Of a stretch of 39,773 bases of DNA, positions 25,381 to 34,156 are shown piece by piece (position 1 is the stretch's first letter; each line of letters opens with the position of its first letter). Under the pieces are notes generated by a model. The model did no database searches. It was not told where the DNA came from and saw only the letters and a list, made by a program, of their open reading frames with translations. The position numbers were made by a program, and so were the translations under genes. This DNA is from an uncultured Prevotellaceae bacterium (GTDB lineage Bacteria; Bacteroidota; Bacteroidia; Bacteroidales; Bacteroidaceae). The stretch is from contig CACYKX010000019.1 in assembly GCA_902775075.1 (NCBI GenBank), positions 1 through 39,773 of the forward strand, given 5' to 3'.

Positions 25381-25404
25381 AAGACGTCAAAATTGACAGC
25401 TTAC
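25381..25404 (-). repeat. Right terminal inverted repeat of the IS66-type remnant
   Basis: Read from 25404 inward on the minus strand it begins GTAAGCTGTCAATTTTGACG and matches the left end. Confidence 0.75.
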
Positions 25405-25441
25405 TGATACTTCACGCCAATCACAACAATTTTTCCACTAC

Positions 25442-28210
25442 TTATGAGCCATGTAATGCGAGACGATACTTATAAAGAAATGAGAACGCGTAAAAATCAC
25501 CATTCCCGCGATTGTTTTTGGCCACTATACCGTTATCTACCAAGATTGACGTTAGCTGTTCCACAGTCATCCCCATCATCTCTTCTTTCTCGGCATTTGA
25601 CCGAATGACTTCTGTCAACAAATCTTCAAAAACCTGCCGTCTCATACTAATTCTATGATAACGCGCCTTTTCTGTAGTTGAAATAAAGTCGAATACATAT
25701 TGTATTGGTAAATTACCCTTCGCATTACGAATCAAATCATTCAGATACCCTTCCACTGCCTCCTTTCTAACCGATGAATTAATATAACAATTCTGATAAA
25801 GCACTGGGTAGCTTCGCCCGTCTTTTGTTATTCCGTCAGCAATCTGCTTTCGGACGGCCAATTGTAGCAAAGAGATAAAAGGACGCAAGCTAATGGTATC
25901 ATCAGCATTTTTTAGGTTTTTATAAAACCAATCATAACTGCGTCCCATGCGTGTTGTACCTTCCATATCAACTGTATCACCGAAGTAGGTGCTCATCATG
26001 GCATCAAGCATTTTCGTTTCATAAAGCGGTACAGCTTTTACTTCATAGTCTTTTCTGAAACTTGAAACAGTGTCAATAGGATATTCGCCATAAAGCTCCA
26101 TTAGCCGCCAGAATTTATTTGCTACTTCTCCTTTAAGCAACACATAGAAGAAATATGAATAAATCTCCTCCTTGTGCCACTCTATATCAATAGCCTGATT
26201 TTCGATGTCATTAATATTTGTCAAGCCGACTAAACCCTTAAACAGGTCGCGTCTAATGAACACCTTCGCTCCTATTCGAGAGAAGCGTCTAACTCTCCAA
26301 TATCTTATTAGTTCAGGGATCCAATTGTTCCACACTGATGGAGACACCATATCATCTAATTGGTCATAGATAATATCCAAATATGTTGGCACCTTTAACG
26401 ACAACAAGTATTCATCAAGTTCTTTCATTTCTTCCTCAATCTGCTTTGAGTACTGATCATCGACAATAAGTTCCAAAAGCTGCTCACGAGCAGTTATTGT
26501 ATCCGAAATATTTATTATCCTCAACGTCTCACTCAATTTATACTCCGGAAACTCTCTTTGTATATCACCAACAACTATGTTCCATGTGTAGATAAGCCAG
26601 AACTTGTATTTTTCTGCTGTATCTAAATCACCTATCTTTCCCACGTCGAAAATGCGATTTATTGACCGATCAATGGCATAAACAAAATGGAATTCATCAT
26701 TCTTCCCTGAGTTCTTTTTTATGAGAGCCACGGCCTGCGGTTGCTTTAAAGCATTGTAAATGTAAGACTTACCAGTACCTTTGCTGCCTATTACAAGATA
26801 CTTGTCGTGGTTCAACAAGTCGTTCATGCAACGACGGTAATAAAAGTGACGGTTACTTATATCATCCAATATCGACTGATTCTCAGCATAAAGATCAATT
26901 CCCGATAATGTTTCTGACGTATCTAACAAAATGGACTCCCTCAAAGCTTCTTTTGAGTGGATGTTATCATCGGATAAAACCCCACTGTGTTTGCGGATAC
27001 TCTTTGTGAGATTCTCGAAGAGTTCCACATATTCACGAAATTCTCCGTTCTTTACCGCTTCCGCAAAATCGCTTACAGTTTCTGCCACACTGCCTAACAC
27101 CTCGAAATCAGGTTGTCTTCCAATTGGATAGCAAGGAAAACTAATATTACTTTCACTGTCAATGGCATTGATAATACTATCCACATCTTTCGTGAACTGC
27201 CCAAAAAGAGCACGTCGTTGTGATCCGGCAGAAGGCAAAATAGAATCAACCAGGAAAGGCTCGACACGACTATTCTCCATCATTGTCTTAATAAAGAACT
27301 GTAATCCGGGCAGTGTTTGAACATCATTTCGGAAAAAACCTACCACAATATCAGCCAATGAACAAACAGCCAACCCCATAACATCATTAATGCCTGTCTT
27401 GGAGTCGATTAGAACGATATCTGGATGGATTGCATTATTAATGTCGTCAATCAAGGATCCGAACAAATCAATGGCATATCGAGTGTTGCTGATGTCCATT
27501 CGCGAAATACCCTCTAAATAATGATCAAAATGAGTATCTGAACTGTCAGCTGATATCCTATCCACACCCATATTACCAGCTGTCATTACAAAAATAGAAC
27601 CTCCGCCACTGAAAATATGGTCTACTTCCTGCAAATAATCTGTCACCATATTGGTATCAGAAAGTCCACATGACTTATCCAAAAGATACTCAACCAAGCC
27701 ATTGTGATTATTAAGTTCACCTGGATATTTCAAGAAAAAATTGTTGAGGCCCGGGGCCTCATAGTCGCAATCTATGGCCACCACTTTCTTTTCATATACA
27801 GATGACAAATACATAGCAAAAGCTGCCATAGCAGTGGTCCGGCCCATACCACCTTTATAGCTATAGAAAGAAACAACAGCAGGGTGAGTCGTTGTGTAAT
27901 TATTTTGTTTTCTTATCTTCAAACTTCCATTACGCCGATGACCACTATCCAGAATAATGGGGCCTTTTTGAGCAAATATTGATTTATAAAAAGGATCCTC
28001 CAATTGTCCATCTGTAAGACATTCCAATTCTGCTTCGTCGTATATTTGATTGATGGCATCCGACAGTTCTTGACTCTTATCTTCCGCCATGACGACATTT
28101 ACGAATAGGTTCTCATTCTTTCTGAGACACACCCTGTAATCCTTTACAGCAGGTCTATAGTTATCAAGCAACCGTGCAATATCCTCACATTTTTTCAATA
28201 TCTTAATCAT
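25442..28210 (-). CDS. Fusion of KGGxGR (ParA-like) ATPase and a second P-loop ATPase
   Basis: 922 residues with two nucleotide-binding units. The first has the deviant Walker A KGGMGRTT at 119-126, the DCDYEAPG switch at 147-154 and IVLIDSKTG near 265-272, the marks of the KGGVGR-variant ParA/MinD-like ATPases. The second has GSKGTGKS at 475-482 and a Walker B-like LDIIYDQLDDM at 611-621, followed by a helical C-terminus, in the style of Sll1717-type P-loop ATPases. The N-terminal 110 residues are unassigned. It is the last gene of a four-gene run, 3 bp after the HEPN-like gene. A role as sensor or motor of a phage-defence system is inferred from the neighbours. Confidence 0.8.
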   Translation of the reverse strand: MIKILKKCEDIARLLDNYRPAVKDYRVCLRKNENLFVNVVMAEDKSQELSDAINQIYDEAELECLTDGQLEDPFYKSIFAQKGPIILDSGHRRNGSLKIRKQNNYTTTHPAVVSFYSYKGGMGRTTAMAAFAMYLSSVYEKKVVAIDCDYEAPGLNNFFLKYPGELNNHNGLVEYLLDKSCGLSDTNMVTDYLQEVDHIFSGGGSIFVMTAGNMGVDRISADSSDTHFDHYLEGISRMDISNTRYAIDLFGSLIDDINNAIHPDIVLIDSKTGINDVMGLAVCSLADIVVGFFRNDVQTLPGLQFFIKTMMENSRVEPFLVDSILPSAGSQRRALFGQFTKDVDSIINAIDSESNISFPCYPIGRQPDFEVLGSVAETVSDFAEAVKNGEFREYVELFENLTKSIRKHSGVLSDDNIHSKEALRESILLDTSETLSGIDLYAENQSILDDISNRHFYYRRCMNDLLNHDKYLVIGSKGTGKSYIYNALKQPQAVALIKKNSGKNDEFHFVYAIDRSINRIFDVGKIGDLDTAEKYKFWLIYTWNIVVGDIQREFPEYKLSETLRIINISDTITAREQLLELIVDDQYSKQIEEEMKELDEYLLSLKVPTYLDIIYDQLDDMVSPSVWNNWIPELIRYWRVRRFSRIGAKVFIRRDLFKGLVGLTNINDIENQAIDIEWHKEEIYSYFFYVLLKGEVANKFWRLMELYGEYPIDTVSSFRKDYEVKAVPLYETKMLDAMMSTYFGDTVDMEGTTRMGRSYDWFYKNLKNADDTISLRPFISLLQLAVRKQIADGITKDGRSYPVLYQNCYINSSVRKEAVEGYLNDLIRNAKGNLPIQYVFDFISTTEKARYHRISMRRQVFEDLLTEVIRSNAEKEEMMGMTVEQLTSILVDNGIVAKNNRGNGDFYAFSFLYKYRLALHGS

Positions 28211-28213
28211 GGG

Positions 28214-28672
28214 TCAATACTCATTAAAAACTGTAACGAAAATCTTCTCTAAATCTTTTTTGAATGGGCCAACTACAGCAGCCGTTTCACTATTGCTCAA
28301 ACTACTGTCATAACGGACTTCTTCAGACCAACCTTTTGTCAACTTTGAGAGTTGCCTCCATTCAACATCCAAAGTCTCACTACCTTCTGTAGCCATTACA
28401 ACCAACTTGTGTAGGTCATGCGTCAATAGTTTTTGGTAGTCTAAATTACTCTTGTTATAACTTCTTGTTAAATGCAATTTATTCATCACATAATATTTCA
28501 GTGCACATTCCATGACGTAACCACCAATATAATAGCAGTCTGATACAACATGATTTCTGTAGTTTGCATCGCTAATGCTTGGAATGAGTCTAAAAATATA
28601 CTGACAATTCAAATAATGCCGTATCGCAGCCCGTCTAAATGAATCACGAGACCATAGTTTTTCCGTAGGCAT
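28214..28672 (-). CDS. HEPN-domain-like protein
   Basis: 152 residues, helical. YIGGYVMECALKYYVMNK (about 48-65) matches the second helix of HEPN proteins, which usually read GYxxECALKxxl. HDLHKL at 85-90 matches the HDLxxL helix that follows. The RNase-type RxxxxH motif is not obvious, so catalysis is uncertain. HEPN proteins often act as toxins or RNases in defence and toxin-antitoxin systems. It stands 3 bp from the double ATPase gene and 17 bp from the nuclease-like gene. It may be the effector controlled by the ATPase, or a structural partner. Confidence 0.7.
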   Translation of the reverse strand: MPTEKLWSRDSFRRAAIRHYLNCQYIFRLIPSISDANYRNHVVSDCYYIGGYVMECALKYYVMNKLHLTRSYNKSNLDYQKLLTHDLHKLVVMATEGSETLDVEWRQLSKLTKGWSEEVRYDSSLSNSETAAVVGPFKKDLEKIFVTVFNEY

Positions 28673-28689
28673 ACAGTATAGAATAATAA

Positions 28690-29355
28690 TTAATTGAAAT
28701 CGAACAAGTAATGCACTATCTGCACTTCTTTATTATCCATATCTGTGTGATGCGAATGACAGTTCATCCAAGGATGAGTGCCGACTGGTTTACTTAGCGT
28801 TTCTTGACTCCGCATCTTTTGGATAAGTCTTGCATTAATGGCATGCGTCACGCTGTCAATAGTCCCATCGAGCACATAACCCAGCAAGCAACCTAAAGGA
28901 TAGCGCTTGTTTAAATAATGGTCAATACCCGTCTCAATGTACCTTTCTATCACTTTTGCTGCACTCGTCTTTGTTTTTCTGCCAGTTTTTTGCACATCGT
29001 TCTCGATGAGATTCTTAGCCTCAACGTAGAACATAAACCTCTGACCGCTCCAGTTGTGCTGAAAAACTAGATCAATTTTGGCTGCCGACTTCGCTTTCTT
29101 CTTATTGTCAAGAATGGCAGGACTAAAGAACGGATGTTCACATTCCGGGTGGATATCATAATCTACTGACTGCTGACTATTATGAATGAGTACATACAGA
29201 TTGGCTGTGATGTTTTCTTCGCCCCAGTCCGAATTTATGCACTTTTCTCGCTTTAGTATCACACATGCCCATTTGAGTAACTCCACACACCTCTGTTCGA
29301 AGACAGCCCGTACTTTGGCAGCTATTACCGGATCCGCATTTCCTATCGCCCCCAT
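28690..29355 (-). CDS. Small PD-(D/E)XK nuclease-like protein
   Basis: 221 residues. The core reads AAKIDLVFQHNWSGQRFMFY then VEAKNLIEND, that is D95, E112 and K114 in the PD-(D/E)XK arrangement (D-x16-E-x-K). An upstream acidic helix (DWGEENITANLY) may supply the further acidic residue. Several Cys and His residues near the C-terminus (HPWMNCHSHHTDMD) could bind metal. It begins 2 bp after the methyltransferase stop, so it is likely to be the cleaving partner of that enzyme or a DNA-targeting effector. No named restriction enzyme family is recognised. Confidence 0.7.
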   Translation of the reverse strand: MGAIGNADPVIAAKVRAVFEQRCVELLKWACVILKREKCINSDWGEENITANLYVLIHNSQQSVDYDIHPECEHPFFSPAILDNKKKAKSAAKIDLVFQHNWSGQRFMFYVEAKNLIENDVQKTGRKTKTSAAKVIERYIETGIDHYLNKRYPLGCLLGYVLDGTIDSVTHAINARLIQKMRSQETLSKPVGTHPWMNCHSHHTDMDNKEVQIVHYLFDFN

Positions 29356-29357
29356 AA

Positions 29358-32330
29358 CTAAAGATTTAAGAAGTCATTCACAATTGATGCTGCATCATCA
29401 TAAGCTTGCATACGAGACCAAAAGCGCTTTTGGTTTGGTTTTATGATGTATGCACGTTTACCATCATAGTACTTGAGCGTCTTATGCATATAGACACTCT
29501 CGGAATGACGCGTCCAAAGAGATTTGTCTATCTTGCGCATAACGTCAGCAAAAGAAGTCATTGATCCTTCCTCAACACCTTCGCTTTCTGTATCGAAATC
29601 AAGAGATATGAGTTGTAAAGGGTCATTAACATTACCGGCATAGACTGTGACCTTGGTGAGAAGTTCAGTTCCTTTTAATAATTTGGATAATGTTGCATAA
29701 AGGGTGTCGGCATAATGTCTCGCTTCTTCCAGAATAACCCTGTGATATCCAACGGCATCAATTCCTTTCTGGAAAATGCCGAAATTATAGTCCAAGGTAT
29801 CATTGACATAAATAATATCACGCTGAGAAAGACCGAGAGCCTTTTCAAACTCTTTCTCAGCTTTCTCTTCCATCTTATGGATTTCTATTGTATTATGAAC
29901 AACCTGACTCGATTCTGAATAAAGAGAATCAAAACAGTCAATAATAACACGCCGAGCCTCATCAGAAAGGCCCTCAAATGGAGACGGAATATTCAATACC
30001 TCGACACTTGTGATTTGCTCTCGTTCAATACCCCAGGATGACGTCGTCAAAAGTAGGAAATACTTAGCCAGGCGCGAATTGAGATAAGTTGTCAATATCT
30101 TTTTGTCATCTAAACTGGCACTATTCAAAACGGTCGCAGTGGATGTACAATATACTTTGTCGGTAAATAAGGAACACGCTATCTCACCTTTATGCTGCCC
30201 TTGTTTGAATACAACATAAGGTAAATCAAACAAGCCATCTTTAGGCATCCTATACTTCCGTGTTGAATTATTCTTAGCAATTGACAGATCTGTCCAATAT
30301 CTAGAGATAGTCTCAGTGCCAATCATCTTTTCCGGAATGAATTCCAATGCTGTAGCATCAGCAATCAGGCCACGGCCTGTAATCCAACCATTATTTCTAA
30401 AGTACTGCTTGAGGGTTCTGCCCGAAAACCTTTCTATTAACTTGTAGCCATAATAGTTTCCCCATGAAGCCACTTTCAGAATATTGGAACGCGGATTCTG
30501 GCAATCGGACATTGGTAATATCTTGACATCACTCTCGTCAATCACCAAAGCATCAATAATATTTGACTTTATGAAAGTCTTAGGAGAATAGTATAGAAGG
30601 ACACCTTCCCTGTCAGCAGGACTGGCCGTAAAATAGGCCACACAGACAGGACAACTTGCACTCGAGAAAAGGCTGCCACCATAAGAGACAGGAGCCTTTC
30701 GGAATATTGAGAGATTATCTATTCTGTGCACCTTGTTCTCATTGAAAAACCATTTTCTGAACTTGGCATAGCCTCCACCTGTATTGAACAGTACTTTGGA
30801 TGTGAAAACAAGTGCTATATCGCCGTTAGGACAAAATTGTGTTGCCTTATGCACAAATGGTAATACATACTCTTGAGCAAAGTGCAGCCGGTTACAATAA
30901 TCCGTGATTTCTGAAGCCAAATTCTTTGTGCCATACGGAGGATTACCCACAAGCAACTTCACTTTGGGGAAATCCTTCACCTCGACCTCTGATATGGTAT
31001 TCCGTCGCCATAAGTTATGTCCCTGTCTTCCCTCCAAGGTATCATCCTCAGGATCATAAATCAGATATGGTAATCTGTGATTTCCGCTGTTCCATAATGT
31101 TTTTGGATCCAATTGGTCAATAAGTGTCAGATATAAACTGAAAGCAGCAACACGAATGGCGGTTGCGTCTATTTCAATGCCATAGATGTTTTCCTTAAGT
31201 ATCGATACCAAATCTTCAAATGTGATGGTCTTCCCTTGATGGTTTTGCTTCCAGCGCCTGATTAAGCGCTTGTATCCCTCAACAAGGAAAATACCCGAGC
31301 CACAAGCAATATCCAGCAAAGGATAGTCACTGACACCCTGAGAAGTAGGAAGGACTTCAGAAAGTATCATATCTGCAAGAGAGAAGGGGGTATAGAACTG
31401 CCCCTTTTCGCGCCTGTATTCTCCCAAAAAATGTTCGTAAATCTCGCTGATGAGACCTATGTGTATAATCTCAAAATTGAATAGTGGTTCACGTTCAAAC
31501 AAGCGGGGCTGGTGAGAGAAATCTCCATCAAGGAAACAATCTCTCACAATATCGAGATGCTCTAAGGTGACAAAAGACTCTTCGTCGTTCACCATTGTGG
31601 TAATATTACCATTAAACTGCTCTTGAAGCTTCGCATACAGACGATAAGTGGCATCTTTATCTTTTAAAACATCGAAATAACTCGTCGCGCCAGGTTTTAT
31701 TGACTCATATAGACCGGCCTCTTTTGCAGCACCTTTGTCTTCTAAAAACAAGATAAACAAAGAACGAATCAGCAGAGAATGAATAACATCGTGATTTAAC
31801 CCTTTGTTCTCAAGTCTCCTTGCTGCTTCGACCATGCTACGTATGAGATAAGCATCTACACGGCGGTCTTTCTTAATCCTTCTCCTAATTGTTACATCTG
31901 CCGTCCAAAGTGTTCCACTATCAACATTAATCCGGCTGAATAGATTCTCAATCAATGCTAAATCCTCGCTTACAGAACCAGCGTGCAACAAAATAGACTT
32001 CAACTGTTTATCATCTTCCTTTTCTGAGTTGAGATTGACGGGCTTCTCATAGCAGTTATATATACGTATCTCCGTATCAGATGTAACATACAATAGCAGG
32101 ATACGCTGATAATTCCATGCATTATGCTGCACCTGAGCTATCCTGCGCATTGCGTTTTCGTCAAATGATTTGACATTTATGAAAAGTACAACTGGCTTAC
32201 CCGCACTGAAATACACACTATCTGCCTGTACCTTGACGATGTCTGCATAGTCGGGGTATCGTGAAGGTACATTAATGGCCGATATGAGATAACCATCGAA
32301 CCCTAATTGTTGTAAGATTGTATTCATCAT
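29358..32330 (-). CDS. Large Eco57I/type IIG-like N6-adenine DNA methyltransferase
   Basis: 990 residues. The order fits type IIG-like enzymes: an N-terminal endonuclease-like region (1-140), a helical linker with SLFILFLEDKG (190-200), motif X GQFYTPFSLADMI (310-322), SAM-binding DIACGSGIFL (340-349), the catalytic NPPYG at 463-467, then about 500 residues for DNA recognition. In the N-terminal region the strand VVLFINVKSF has N52-V-K54 where an active nuclease would carry E/D-x-K, so cleavage by this part is doubtful. A separate nuclease is encoded just downstream. The start may be the first or second Met. Confidence 0.85.
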   Translation of the reverse strand: MMNTILQQLGFDGYLISAINVPSRYPDYADIVKVQADSVYFSAGKPVVLFINVKSFDENAMRRIAQVQHNAWNYQRILLLYVTSDTEIRIYNCYEKPVNLNSEKEDDKQLKSILLHAGSVSEDLALIENLFSRINVDSGTLWTADVTIRRRIKKDRRVDAYLIRSMVEAARRLENKGLNHDVIHSLLIRSLFILFLEDKGAAKEAGLYESIKPGATSYFDVLKDKDATYRLYAKLQEQFNGNITTMVNDEESFVTLEHLDIVRDCFLDGDFSHQPRLFEREPLFNFEIIHIGLISEIYEHFLGEYRREKGQFYTPFSLADMILSEVLPTSQGVSDYPLLDIACGSGIFLVEGYKRLIRRWKQNHQGKTITFEDLVSILKENIYGIEIDATAIRVAAFSLYLTLIDQLDPKTLWNSGNHRLPYLIYDPEDDTLEGRQGHNLWRRNTISEVEVKDFPKVKLLVGNPPYGTKNLASEITDYCNRLHFAQEYVLPFVHKATQFCPNGDIALVFTSKVLFNTGGGYAKFRKWFFNENKVHRIDNLSIFRKAPVSYGGSLFSSASCPVCVAYFTASPADREGVLLYYSPKTFIKSNIIDALVIDESDVKILPMSDCQNPRSNILKVASWGNYYGYKLIERFSGRTLKQYFRNNGWITGRGLIADATALEFIPEKMIGTETISRYWTDLSIAKNNSTRKYRMPKDGLFDLPYVVFKQGQHKGEIACSLFTDKVYCTSTATVLNSASLDDKKILTTYLNSRLAKYFLLLTTSSWGIEREQITSVEVLNIPSPFEGLSDEARRVIIDCFDSLYSESSQVVHNTIEIHKMEEKAEKEFEKALGLSQRDIIYVNDTLDYNFGIFQKGIDAVGYHRVILEEARHYADTLYATLSKLLKGTELLTKVTVYAGNVNDPLQLISLDFDTESEGVEEGSMTSFADVMRKIDKSLWTRHSESVYMHKTLKYYDGKRAYIIKPNQKRFWSRMQAYDDAASIVNDFLNL

Positions 32331-32410
32331 AACAGAGCTCAGTTATATATATGAACGTAGTTTTGCCCTCATTATTGTATTAGCTGGGCATTTTATAGTC
32401 TATTTCGCTA

Positions 32411-32418
32411 CAAAAATA
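32411..32418 (-). promoter_or_regulatory. Candidate Bacteroidales -7 element upstream of the methyltransferase operon
   Basis: The minus strand reads TATTTTTG, a full match to the TAnnTTTG consensus of Bacteroidales sigma-ABfr promoters, about 80 bases before the methyltransferase ATG. The -33 TTTG is not clear. The 136-bp spacer holds no other gene. Confidence 0.35.
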
Positions 32419-32466
32419 CTGCCTATGAAAGACATTGAATCTAAGCATTTTTAGTAAGACTTATTA

Positions 32467-32712
32467 TCATCTTACAGATGACTCGCTTACAACCACTATC
32501 CTCGTCAATCGCTTCACAAAATCTGTGACCTTCTCATGCTTCTCTTTGTCCAGCACATTCGGCAACCTCTTCTTCAATTCGACCAAATCGTGTTCAAGTA
32601 CCGCACGAAAGGAGCTGTCTTCGGCCAAACATTGCTTATAGCACTCCAACTGCTCGTCATAGTGGACATTGTCAAATATGATAATCTTGACTATAGCGTA
32701 GTGCAGGACTCA
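32467..32712 (-). pseudogene. Out-of-frame C-terminal part of the DUF4365-like gene
   Basis: About 81 sense codons follow a TGA that lies in this frame just upstream. They read VLHYAIVKIIIFDNVHYDEQ, then a charged helical tail ending in VVVSESSVR and TGA at 32469-32467. The segment begins inside the 3' end of the 458-codon gene and overlaps its last 13 codons. The composition is protein-like and there is no good start (only TTG at 32649), so it is best read as the displaced C-terminus of that gene. Confidence 0.6.
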
Positions 32713-34048
32713 GCATCGGATATCGCTCGCCTCCTTCAGTGTGATAACGGAAAGAAAAGGCATCGTATGACTTATAGAGTTTTCCACTATAAGGCTTGAA
32801 GAACAACATCAACAGCAACTTGCCCGCTGAAATGACTGAAAAAAATGGCTTTGGTTCTTTAGAGGCATTATTGGGCACACCAGGCTCGCAACGATAGACA
32901 TGCTGGACGACATTGAGGTACTGCTGAAATCCTTGCTCGTCGAAGTCATCGAAGTTGAAAGTGCCCGGTATCTGCATCTGCTTCCACATCGCATCAATAT
33001 CTCTGTAAATGGCATAGGTAGAGGACACTTCTTCTGTAATGCGTTCCATTTCTCCTCCAAAGTCTATTGGAGCCTCATTCTCGCAAAGGGTTAGTTTCTT
33101 TATATTCATCAAAGCCATCAGGAACTCCATCTTATGAAGTGCTTCCGCAATGCCACCAGTTCTGGGGTATTTGATCTCCGCTCTGGATTGTATGGTATTC
33201 TCATACCCCTTTCTGGGTCCAGCCAGAAAGAAGCAGTCACCGATGTTGATTACCTCATACTTTTGCTCGTAACGACGCGTGTAGCCAGAGAAGAAGATGA
33301 CATCTCCCACCTTTACTGGCTCGTCGATATGCGCTGTAGCCCTCGCGGTGACTTCAATATCGCTAACAGGAATACTGGCATAGGGAGTTTCCTGATAGAG
33401 GACAAGAGGGTAATCAATCAGTTGAAGTTCCAAAGGAGTATCTTTCTGAAAACGGAACGATGTCTCCATCTTCAAAAGATAGTTGCCTTTCAATGCTTCT
33501 TCCAAACTCAGACTTGGCTTTCCTACAAAGCTGGTTTGCTTTCTGGCGTCACGAATGAAGTTAACCATCTCGTCTTCAACAATTCGCGTAACGGTAGGCA
33601 ATGGAAGCAGCGTAAACTCCATCGAGTTCGATTCTTTTCCACGATTGTTTTGTCTGGCCTGTTTGACGAGCGCATGGATGGTGTGCGGGGACAATGCCCT
33701 ATAGAATATCTTCCTTTGGTTATAATCGTCCTTTAATAATTCAACGACAAAGAAGAACAGGCCTCCCTCGCTCATAAGGATATTCAACTCATCAAAAGTA
33801 AGGCGGTAATGCTCTTTGTCTTGAAACGCGTCAACTTCCGTTCCCTTAATCTGCGACCGTAGCGTCCCTACGAGATTGGGATTCTTATCCGGCTCCCCAT
33901 CATACACGAAAATGCTGCCATCCCACAGCGGTGTCTTGTCGTTCTCTTCGAGATACGACCTCAAACAAGCCGAGGCATCGACATAGTCGCGCACGGCATT
34001 TACCGCATTCCGTTCTTTCTTCGTAGTGGTGGACATATTGGGGTTCAA
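32672..34048 (-). CDS. DUF4365-like PD-(D/E)XK protein, C-terminus probably frameshifted
   Basis: 458 residues as read. The N-terminal region has WDGSIFVYDGE (D43) followed by GTLRSQIKGTEVD (Q66-I-K68), the D...QxK form of the PD-(D/E)XK active site seen in DUF4365-type proteins of defence loci. A strand GLFFFVVEL follows. The middle has DVIFFSGYTRRYEQKYEVIN and helices without a known family. The frame ends ALRYSQDYHI-stop at 32672, but an adjacent frame continues with about 80 plausible residues from 32712 to 32467. The ancestral protein was probably about 530 residues. It is the first gene of the defence-like block. Confidence 0.7.
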   Translation of the reverse strand: MNPNMSTTTKKERNAVNAVRDYVDASACLRSYLEENDKTPLWDGSIFVYDGEPDKNPNLVGTLRSQIKGTEVDAFQDKEHYRLTFDELNILMSEGGLFFFVVELLKDDYNQRKIFYRALSPHTIHALVKQARQNNRGKESNSMEFTLLPLPTVTRIVEDEMVNFIRDARKQTSFVGKPSLSLEEALKGNYLLKMETSFRFQKDTPLELQLIDYPLVLYQETPYASIPVSDIEVTARATAHIDEPVKVGDVIFFSGYTRRYEQKYEVINIGDCFFLAGPRKGYENTIQSRAEIKYPRTGGIAEALHKMEFLMALMNIKKLTLCENEAPIDFGGEMERITEEVSSTYAIYRDIDAMWKQMQIPGTFNFDDFDEQGFQQYLNVVQHVYRCEPGVPNNASKEPKPFFSVISAGKLLLMLFFKPYSGKLYKSYDAFSFRYHTEGGERYPMLSPALRYSQDYHI

Positions 34049-34087
34049 GACTTAGATTTTATGTTCTGGCAGGCAGTATCGAACGTA

Positions 34088-34154
34088 AGATGTATGATGT
34101 TTGATGGATGATGTAATAAGAGATGTATGATGGATGAAGTATAATGGATGATGA
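34088..34154. repeat. Heptamer repeat tract GATGTAT/GATGGAT (1)
   Basis: Degenerate 7-bp units (GATGTATGATGTTTGATGGA and similar) follow the 3' end of the second partial S23 copy. Confidence 0.75.
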
Positions 34155-34156
34155 CT

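Larger units (their letters stand above)
24577..25404 (-). mobile_element. Internally deleted IS66-type insertion element
   Basis: The two ends are inverted copies: GTAAACTGTCAATTTTGACG from 24577 on the plus strand and GTAAGCTGTCAATTTTGACG inward from 25404 on the minus strand, agreeing at 21 of the first 22 bases. The GTAA start fits the IS66 family. At 828 bp it is far shorter than a complete IS66 (about 2.5 kb). It keeps only fragments of a TnpA-like protein and of the transposase N-terminus, the latter with an in-frame TAG. The 8-bp flanks (TCATTAAG and TGATACTT) do not match, so no target duplication remains. Confidence 0.75.

Noticed and set aside
25442..34048. Assignment of the defence block to BREX or DISARM
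   Set aside because: The methyltransferase alone is shared. PglZ, BrxC, BrxL and BrxA/B (BREX) and the helicase and DUF1998 proteins (DISARM) are absent.
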